This document shows, one piece after another, positions 57,744 to 64,000 of a DNA stretch of 64,000 nucleotides (the first letter of the stretch is position 1; each line of letters starts with the position of its first letter). A program made the translations under genes and the position numbers. The notes under the pieces are model-generated. The model was not told the origin of the DNA. It made no database searches and saw only the letters and a program-made list of their open reading frames with translations. Where the stretch lies: the NCBI GenBank assembly GCA_016707895.1, contig JADJGV010000037.1:1-64000 (forward strand), given 5' to 3'. This DNA comes from Myxococcales bacterium (GTDB lineage: Bacteria > Myxococcota_A > Polyangia > Haliangiales > Haliangiaceae).

Positions 57744-60700
57744 TGGCGGTTTGGTCTTGTCGCATCGTGGCGACGTTGGTCTTGTTGTCCGTGGGCCTCG
57801 TTGGATGTCAGTGGGAGATGCCCGCGGACGTGATCGGGCCCGACGGGCCGCCGGTCGACGCGTCGATCGACGGGGTGCCGACCGCCACGCTGACGGTCGT
57901 CCGCAGCGGCACCAGCACCGGCACGGTCGCGTCGAACAGCGCCGGCGGCGCGATGATCGACTGCGGGACCACCTGCATGGCAGCGTTCCCGATCGGCACG
58001 CTGGTGACCCTGACCGCGACGCCCGACACCGGCGCGACCTTCGCCGGCTGGGGCGGCGCCTGCAGCGGCACGACGCCGACCTGCTCGTTCACGCTCACCG
58101 AGGACAGCTCGGTCACCGCCAGCTTCGACGTCGCGCAGCACCGCGTCACGATCACGCCGACCGGCAACGGCGTCGGCTCGGTGACCGCCAACGTCGGCGG
58201 CATCGTGTGCCCCGGCACCTGCGAGGCGGTCGTGCCCTACGGCACCCAGATCACGCTGACCCCGGCGGCGGTGGCGCCGTCCTTGTTCGCCGGCTGGAAC
58301 GACGTCGGCTGCACCGGCACCGTCCCGTGCACCTTCACTGTCACCCAGGACGAGGTGATCGACGCGCCGTTCGTCCTCAACTACACCGTGACGGTCAGCA
58401 AGAACGGCAACGGCCACGGCCGCGTCACCTCGTCGCCCGCCGGCATCGACTGCGGCGTCGATTGCGATCAGGTCTACAGCGCCGGCGCGATGGTCTCGCT
58501 CACCGCGACCGCGGACCCCGACTCCAACTTCGTCGGCTGGGGCGGGGCGTGCGGCGGCATGGGCGCCTGCATGGTGACGGTCAACGCGGTGGTCGCGGTC
58601 ACCGCCAACTTCGAGCTCAAGCGCTACACGCTGACGGCGACGCGTTCGGGCGCCGGCGGCGGCGCGATCGCGTCGAACCCGATGGGCATCAGCTGCGGCG
58701 CCGACTGCGAGGAGGTCTACGACCACGGCACCCAGGTGACCCTGACCGCCACCCCCGACGCGGTGTCGGCGTTCACCGCCTGGTCCGATCCCAGCTGCAC
58801 CGGGCTCGGCGCCTGCGTCGTGACGATGACCGGCGCCCGCACCGTCGGCGCCACCTTCGCGCTCAACCGCTACCCGCTGACCGTCGCCAAGGCCGGCAAC
58901 GCCACCGCGCTCGGCACCGTGACGTCGACGCCGACCGGCATCAGCTGCGGCGCCGACTGCGACGAGCTGTACGACGCCAACACCGTCGTCACGCTGTCGG
59001 CGACGACCGCGCCCGGCGCCTCGTTCATGGGCTGGTCGGGGGCCGGCTGCGCGGGCACCGGGAACTGCGTCGTCACCGTCGTCGGCGCGCAGAGCGTCAC
59101 CGCGACGTTCATGCTGAACCAGTACACGCTGTCGGTCGCGCGCACCGGCGGCGGCGCCTCGCTGGGCACCGTCACCTCGAGCCCGGCCGGCATCAGCTGC
59201 GGCACCGACTGCAGCGAGCCGTACCAGTTCGGCCAGTCGGTCACGCTGACCGCGACCGCCGCCAGCGGCGCGACCTTCGCCGGCTGGAGCGGCGGCGGCT
59301 GCGCCGGCACCGGCAGCTGCGTCGTGACGCTGGCCGGCGACACCGCGGTCACCGCCAGCTTCACGCTCGACAACTACACGCTGGCCGTCGTGCGCGCCGG
59401 CAACGCCGCCGGCAGCGGCGGGGTGACGTCGGCGCCGGCCGGCATCACGTGCACCACCGCCACCAACGACTGCGACGAGCCCTACGCGTTCGGCACCCAG
59501 GTGACGCTGACCGCCACCGCCGGCGCCGGCAGCACCTTCGCCGGGTGGACCGGCGGCGGCTGCAGCGGCAGCGGCACCTGCGTGGTCACGGTCGACGCCG
59601 CCAAGACCGTCACCGCGACCTTCACGCTCAACGAGGCGCTGACCGTCACCAAGACCGGCACCGGCGCGCTGTACGGCACCGTCACGTCAGCGCCGGCCGG
59701 CATCGCCTGCGGCAACGACTGCTCCGAGAACTTCGGCGTCGGCGCGATGGTGACGCTGACCGCGACGGTCACCGCCGGCGCCGCCACGTTCACCGGCTGG
59801 AGCGGCGCCTGCTCGGGCACCAGCCCGACCTGCGTGGTCACCGTGGCCGGGGCCACCAACGCGATCGCCGCGTTCGCGCTGGTGCCGTACACGCTGACCG
59901 CGGCCCGCGCCGGCGACGGCGGCGGCACGATCGAGTCGAACCCGCTCGGCATCAGCTGCGGCGCCGACTGCGCCGAGGCCTTCGACTACGGCACGATGGT
60001 CGCGCTGACCGCGACGCCCGACGCCGGCGCCACCTTCACCGGCTGGTCGGGCGGCGGCTGCACCGGCACCGGCGCGTGCAACGTCACCGTCACCGCCGCG
60101 GTCACCGTCACCGCCACGTTCCAGAACGATCGCCCGCTGACCGTCACCCTCGCCGGCAACGGCGCGGGGGCGGTGACCTCGGCGCCGACCGGCATCAACT
60201 GCCCGTCCGACTGCGCCCAGCCCTACACCCACGGCGCGCCGGTGGTGCTGACCGCCACGCCCAGCACCGGCTCGACGTTCGGTGGCTGGTCGGGCGGCGG
60301 CTGCAGCGGCACCGGCTCGTGCACCGTCACGATGACCGCGGCGCGCAGCGTCCAGGCGACGTTCACGCTCACCACGCACCTGCTCACCGTGACCCGCGCC
60401 GGCTCGGGCGCGGCCCAGGGCACGGTGACGTCGACGCCGGCCGGCATCAGCTGTGGCGCCGACTGCACCGAGTCGGTCAACTACGGCAGCCAGCTGACGC
60501 TGATGGCGTCGGCGGCGGCGGGCGCGACCTTCATCGGCTGGTCGGGCGGCGGCTGCAGCGGCGCCGGCGCCTGCGTCGTGACGGTCACCGCCGCCACCAC
60601 CGTCACCGCGACCTTCGAGGCCGATCAGGCGCTCACGGTGTCGCGCGCCGGCACCGGCGCGAGCTACGGCCGCGTGCTGTCGAGCCCGGCCGGCGTCGAC

Positions 60701-63619
60701 TGCGGCGCCGACTGCGCGCAGGGGTACCCCTTCGACACCTTCGTCGACCTCACCGCGTCGGTGCCGATCGCCGCGGCCGCCACCTTCACCGGCTGGTCGG
60801 GCGGCGGCTGCAGCGGCGCGGCCACCACCTGCACCGTGCGCATGAACCAGGCGCAGGCCGTCACCGCGACCTTCGCGATCCGCTCGCACACCGTGTCGGT
60901 CGCCGTCAACGGCGGCACCGGCTCGGGCACCGTCACCTCGCTGCCGACCGGCATCAACGCGCCGACCACGCCGGCCGCCGCGTACGCCTACGGCACCACC
61001 GTGACCTTGACCGCGTCGGCCACCGCCGGCTCGAACTTCACCGGCTGGAGCCTGGCCGGCTGCCCCGGCGTCGGCTCGTGCGACGTCTTCGTCGACGGCG
61101 CCAAGTCGGTGACCGCGACGTTCACGCTGCAGCAGCTCACGCTGGCGGTCACCAAGACCGGCACCAGCACCAACCTCGGCACTGTGACCTCGACCCCGGC
61201 CGGCATCAGCTGCGGTGCCACGTGCTCGGCCGGCTTCAGCTTCAACCAGAGCGTGCAGCTGGCCGCCACCACCATGCCCGGCGTGGTGTTCCTCGGCTGG
61301 AGCGGCGAGGGCTGCGCCGGCACCGGCAGCTGCAGCGTGACGATGTCGCAGGCGCGCAACGTCAGCGCCGCCTTCGAGGGCGACAAGACCCTGACCGTGG
61401 CGCTCAACGGCACCGGCACCGGCACGGTGGTCTCGACGCCGGCCGGCGTCAGCGCGCCCGGCGACACCACCGAGGCCTACCCGCACGGCACGATGGTGAC
61501 GCTCACCGCGACCGCCACCGCCGCGACATCGAACTTCGCCGGCTGGGCCGGCGCCTGCACCGGCGCGATGACCAGCTGCACCGTCACCATGGATCAGGCG
61601 CGCTCGGTCACCGCCACATTCAACCTCAAGACCTACACGCTGACGCTCAACAAGGCCGGCGCCGGCGTCGGCACCGTCACCTCCGACGTCACCGGCATCA
61701 GCTGCGGCACCGCCTGCGCCACCCAGTCGGCGACCTACAACCACGGCCAGGTCGTCGTGCTCAGCCAGCTGGCCGGCGCCGACTCGCAGTTCGTCGCCTG
61801 GGGCGGATCGTGCAGCGGCGCCACCTGCTCGCTGACCATGACCGCCGACCGCACCGTCAGCGCCGACTTCAAGCGCACCGACAAGACCCTGACGGTGACG
61901 GTGGCCGGCACCGGCGCTGGCACCGTGACGTCGATGCCGGCCGGCATCAACGCGCCGACCGACACCAGCGAGCCCTACGCCCACGGCACGATGGTCACCC
62001 TGACCGCGACGGCCAGCGCCACGACGTCGGACTTCGCCGGCTGGAGCGGTGGCAGCTGCAGCGGCACGCTGACCACCTGCACCGTCACGATGGACACGGC
62101 GCGGACCGTCACCGCGACGTTCACGCTCAAGACCTGGGTGCTGACCGTCGCCAAGACCGGGTTCGGCACCGGCACCGTCACGTCGACCGCGCCGGCCGGC
62201 GCGATCAGCTGCGGCGGCGACTGCACCGAGACCGTCAACCACGGGGCGATGGTGACGCTGACCGCGACGCCGACCGCCGGCGACGTGTTCTTCGGCTGGT
62301 CGGGCGGCGGCTGCTCGGGCGCTGGCGCGTGCACCACCACCGTCACCGCGGCCACCACGGTCACCGCCACCTTCGATCAGTGCAACCGCGCCCAGGCCGA
62401 GGTCTGCGCCGAGGCCACCGAGACGTACACCCAGTGCTCGGCCACCGGCCAGCGCCTGCAGCAGCTGAGCTGCTCGATGGGCTGCGCGGTCGGCGTCGAG
62501 AAGTGCCTCGAGATCAAGCCGAGCAACGACACCGCCACCAACGAGCTGTCGACCCTGCTCGACATGGCCGCGACCGCGCCGGCGATCGTGTGCCCGGCGG
62601 CGACGACCTGCACGCTCAACACCAGCACCGGCGCGATGGCCGGCTTCCAGGGCACGCTGCCGCCACAGTCGTCGGTGGCCGGCGTCGGCCGCGTGGTGCG
62701 CGGCGCCTCGATGAACATCCTGGGTACGCTGAAGATCACCGGCACCGCCGCGCCGGTGTTCTTGATCTACGGCACCGTCAGCATCGGCGGCACGATCGAC
62801 GTGTCGGCGGACTTCCTGACCCGCGGCCCCGGCGCCCAGACCAGCGGCGCCTGCGTCGGCGGCGCGGGCTCGAGCGGCGGCAGCGGCGGCACGGTGTCGT
62901 CGGGCGGCGGCGGCGCCGGCAACTGGGGCAGCGGCGCGAACGGCGGCTCGTCGACCGGGATCCCGGCCGGCCCGGCCGGCGCGGCGTACGGCGATCTCGA
63001 TCTGGTGCCGCTGCTCGGTGGCTGCACCGGCGGCTACACCTCGCAGTCGTCCGATCAGGTTGGCTTCGCCGACTCGTCGTCGGGCGGCGCCGGCGGTGGC
63101 GTGATCCAGATCGTCAGCCGCAGCAGCATCTCCATAACCTCGAGCGGTGTCATCAACGCCACCGGCGGTGGCGGTCAGTCGGGGACCACGCCGCTCGGCA
63201 GCTTCATCGGCGGCGGCGGCGGCGGCTCGGGCGGCGGCGTGCTGCTCGAGGCGCCGACGGTGTCGCTGGCCGCGAGCTCGATCGTCTCGACCAAGGGCGG
63301 CGGCGGCGCGTCCGCGGGCAACGGCGCCGCCGGCCACCATGGCAAGGACGGCGACTTCAACGGCCCCGGCGGGGCCGCGGCCCCCGGCGGGACCTCGACG
63401 GGCGCGGCCGGCGGCGCCGGCGGTCTCGAGACCTGTCCGGGCGCTGGCGCCGGGTGCCCGGTCTCCGGGACCTTCGGCGGCAGCGCCGACGCCGGCGGTG
63501 GCGGCGGATCGATCGGCATCGCCCGCTTCAACACGCGGGTGCCGCTGGTGCAGGACGGCATGGCGGTCGTCCGCACCAAGTTCTCGACCGGCACGATCGC
63601 CACCCGGCAGTTCCCGTAG
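57743..63619 (+). CDS. Giant Cys-rich InlB-type repeat lipoprotein
   Basis: A 1,958-residue lipoprotein (MAVWSCRIVATLVLLSVGLVGC, lipobox LVGC near residue 19-22). After an Asp/Pro linker (GPDGPPVDASIDG) come about 18 tandem repeats of 75-85 residues with GTVTSxPAGIxCGxDC, VTLTAT, FxGWSG and VTATF signatures; most repeats keep two Cys pairs. At about residue 1550 a Cys-rich bridge (CNRAQAEVCAEATETYTQC; CSMGCAVGVEKC) leads to a Gly/Ser-rich region with beta-strand repeats (VFLIYGTVSIGGTIDV; GGGVIQIVSRSSISI; SGGGVLLEAPTVSL), ending TGTIATRQFP. No cell-wall anchor is visible, so it is tethered by the lipid. Likely a long surface fibre. Shares its repeat with the lipoprotein at 38552. Confidence 0.88.
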   Translation: MAVWSCRIVATLVLLSVGLVGCQWEMPADVIGPDGPPVDASIDGVPTATLTVVRSGTSTGTVASNSAGGAMIDCGTTCMAAFPIGTLVTLTATPDTGATFAGWGGACSGTTPTCSFTLTEDSSVTASFDVAQHRVTITPTGNGVGSVTANVGGIVCPGTCEAVVPYGTQITLTPAAVAPSLFAGWNDVGCTGTVPCTFTVTQDEVIDAPFVLNYTVTVSKNGNGHGRVTSSPAGIDCGVDCDQVYSAGAMVSLTATADPDSNFVGWGGACGGMGACMVTVNAVVAVTANFELKRYTLTATRSGAGGGAIASNPMGISCGADCEEVYDHGTQVTLTATPDAVSAFTAWSDPSCTGLGACVVTMTGARTVGATFALNRYPLTVAKAGNATALGTVTSTPTGISCGADCDELYDANTVVTLSATTAPGASFMGWSGAGCAGTGNCVVTVVGAQSVTATFMLNQYTLSVARTGGGASLGTVTSSPAGISCGTDCSEPYQFGQSVTLTATAASGATFAGWSGGGCAGTGSCVVTLAGDTAVTASFTLDNYTLAVVRAGNAAGSGGVTSAPAGITCTTATNDCDEPYAFGTQVTLTATAGAGSTFAGWTGGGCSGSGTCVVTVDAAKTVTATFTLNEALTVTKTGTGALYGTVTSAPAGIACGNDCSENFGVGAMVTLTATVTAGAATFTGWSGACSGTSPTCVVTVAGATNAIAAFALVPYTLTAARAGDGGGTIESNPLGISCGADCAEAFDYGTMVALTATPDAGATFTGWSGGGCTGTGACNVTVTAAVTVTATFQNDRPLTVTLAGNGAGAVTSAPTGINCPSDCAQPYTHGAPVVLTATPSTGSTFGGWSGGGCSGTGSCTVTMTAARSVQATFTLTTHLLTVTRAGSGAAQGTVTSTPAGISCGADCTESVNYGSQLTLMASAAAGATFIGWSGGGCSGAGACVVTVTAATTVTATFEADQALTVSRAGTGASYGRVLSSPAGVDCGADCAQGYPFDTFVDLTASVPIAAAATFTGWSGGGCSGAATTCTVRMNQAQAVTATFAIRSHTVSVAVNGGTGSGTVTSLPTGINAPTTPAAAYAYGTTVTLTASATAGSNFTGWSLAGCPGVGSCDVFVDGAKSVTATFTLQQLTLAVTKTGTSTNLGTVTSTPAGISCGATCSAGFSFNQSVQLAATTMPGVVFLGWSGEGCAGTGSCSVTMSQARNVSAAFEGDKTLTVALNGTGTGTVVSTPAGVSAPGDTTEAYPHGTMVTLTATATAATSNFAGWAGACTGAMTSCTVTMDQARSVTATFNLKTYTLTLNKAGAGVGTVTSDVTGISCGTACATQSATYNHGQVVVLSQLAGADSQFVAWGGSCSGATCSLTMTADRTVSADFKRTDKTLTVTVAGTGAGTVTSMPAGINAPTDTSEPYAHGTMVTLTATASATTSDFAGWSGGSCSGTLTTCTVTMDTARTVTATFTLKTWVLTVAKTGFGTGTVTSTAPAGAISCGGDCTETVNHGAMVTLTATPTAGDVFFGWSGGGCSGAGACTTTVTAATTVTATFDQCNRAQAEVCAEATETYTQCSATGQRLQQLSCSMGCAVGVEKCLEIKPSNDTATNELSTLLDMAATAPAIVCPAATTCTLNTSTGAMAGFQGTLPPQSSVAGVGRVVRGASMNILGTLKITGTAAPVFLIYGTVSIGGTIDVSADFLTRGPGAQTSGACVGGAGSSGGSGGTVSSGGGGAGNWGSGANGGSSTGIPAGPAGAAYGDLDLVPLLGGCTGGYTSQSSDQVGFADSSSGGAGGGVIQIVSRSSISITSSGVINATGGGGQSGTTPLGSFIGGGGGGSGGGVLLEAPTVSLAASSIVSTKGGGGASAGNGAAGHHGKDGDFNGPGGAAAPGGTSTGAAGGAGGLETCPGAGAGCPVSGTFGGSADAGGGGGSIGIARFNTRVPLVQDGMAVVRTKFSTGTIATRQFP

Positions 63620-63711
63620 CGCGGCGTCGCCGGCACCGCTCAGGATTCCTGACGATCCGCTCGAGGAAAACGAGCTGGTCCAGGCGACGCGCGGCGCCTA
63701 GCGTGTGCGCC

Positions 63712-64000
63712 ATGAGCCGCACCGCCACCGCCCTCTTGAGCGGCGTCCTGTACGCCTGCGTGAGTCCACCGCCCGCCGCGCCCGATGCGGCGCTCGACGC
63801 GGCGTCGCGCGACGCGGTCGAGCCGGTCGACGCCGCCGCGGCGCCCGACGCGCCCGGCCCGGCGGCGTGGTGCCTGCCAACCACCATCGACGCGAGCGAC
63901 GCCGGCGCCGTCAACCAGATCTTGGTGGGCCGTTCGGGACCGATGGTGGTCTACCAGATGACGCCGGCCTCGCGGCGGAGCGAGCTGCGCCTGGCCACCG
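63712..64000 (+). CDS. Lipoprotein, partial at the window end
   Basis: Starts at ATG 63712 (MSRTATALLSGVLYACVSPP, with a lipobox-like LYAC) and runs off the window. The linker is Asp/Ala-rich (DAALDAASRDAVEPVDAAAAPDAP), then CLPTTIDASDAGAVNQILVG. TAGCGT (63699-63704) lies 7 nt before the ATG. Function cannot be judged from 96 residues. Confidence 0.6.
   Translation, partial: MSRTATALLSGVLYACVSPPPAAPDAALDAASRDAVEPVDAAAAPDAPGPAAWCLPTTIDASDAGAVNQILVGRSGPMVVYQMTPASRRSELRLAT

Noticed and set aside
59687..63340. Minus-strand frame of 1,217 codons opposite the giant repeat gene
   Set aside because: High-GC shadow of the repeat lipoprotein: Arg/Gly/Ala composition, no family motif, and the plus frame has lipobox and repeat signatures.

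Overview
The window is GC-rich DNA (roughly three quarters G+C by eye) from what looks like a myxobacterium-type genome, most likely near the Haliangiales/Kofleriaceae. The basis is gene content, since I could run no search: Ser/Thr kinases of the HRDVSPHN type and a kinase-WD40 fusion, a protein resembling the MXAN_5187 family, MYXO-CTERM-like Gly/Cys anchors, and many lipoproteins with Asp/Ala-rich linkers after the lipobox. The dense open frames on the opposite strands are high-GC shadows and are left out.

Layout. 0-3.4 kb: a lipoprotein remnant, a broken ligC-type DNA ligase, a frameshifted Uma2-family gene and a frameshifted LigD-type polymerase, i.e. an NHEJ-like cassette in decay or poor sequence at a contig edge. 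3.4-8 kb: a small double-glycine-leader-like peptide, a DUF2461 gene and a kinase-WD40 protein. 8-13.5 kb: typA coupled to a lipoprotein, then two secreted lipoproteins. 13.56-13.93 kb: rnpB. 14-24 kb: a CAP-domain lipoprotein, a DUF222/HNH nuclease, trmH, PBP1A, a VCBS-type protein, a solute-binding protein and an NtrY-like kinase. 24-28 kb: an MXAN_5187-like sensor, a secreted beta protein, Nudix, NRDE and a small protein. 28-36 kb: a large unknown, a spike-like protein, a PAAR-like protein, a methyltransferase, two cobalamin-binding-type radical SAM proteins flanking a PhyH dioxygenase. 36-41.5 kb: a GST, a HEAT-like lipoprotein, queE and a Cys-rich repeat lipoprotein. 41.6-41.92 kb: a tandem palindromic array. 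42-48 kb: TetR and a COQ4-like protein (divergent), two small unknowns, eno, hom, a thioesterase and glpX. 49-56 kb: a kinase with PEGA-like repeats, a SpoIID-amidase fusion, an FG-GAP lipoprotein and a TPR-like protein. 56-64 kb: a Cys-rich lipoprotein, a 1,958-residue repeat lipoprotein and a truncated lipoprotein.

Three things run through the window. First, more than 20 first genes of transcription units have a -10-like hexamer (TAnnnT or CAnnnT) ending 5-8 nt before the start codon. The rnpB 5' end, fixed independently by its P1 helix, sits at the same distance from the same kind of box, so leaderless mRNAs look common here. Genes inside operons instead use ATGA/GTGA overlaps or visible AGGAG/GAGGA sites. 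Second, about a third of the genes encode exported proteins, mostly lipoproteins. Third, several genes act on the envelope: PBP1A, the SpoIID-amidase fusion, and a spike/PAAR pair.

The observations I rate highest are the 24-bp palindromic array, whose coding phase matches short motifs in the HNH nuclease gene 26 kb away; the single reading frame joining a SpoIID protein to an amidase lipoprotein through an internal anchor plus lipobox; and the leaderless promoter signature. No tRNA genes, CRISPR arrays or complete insertion sequences were seen.
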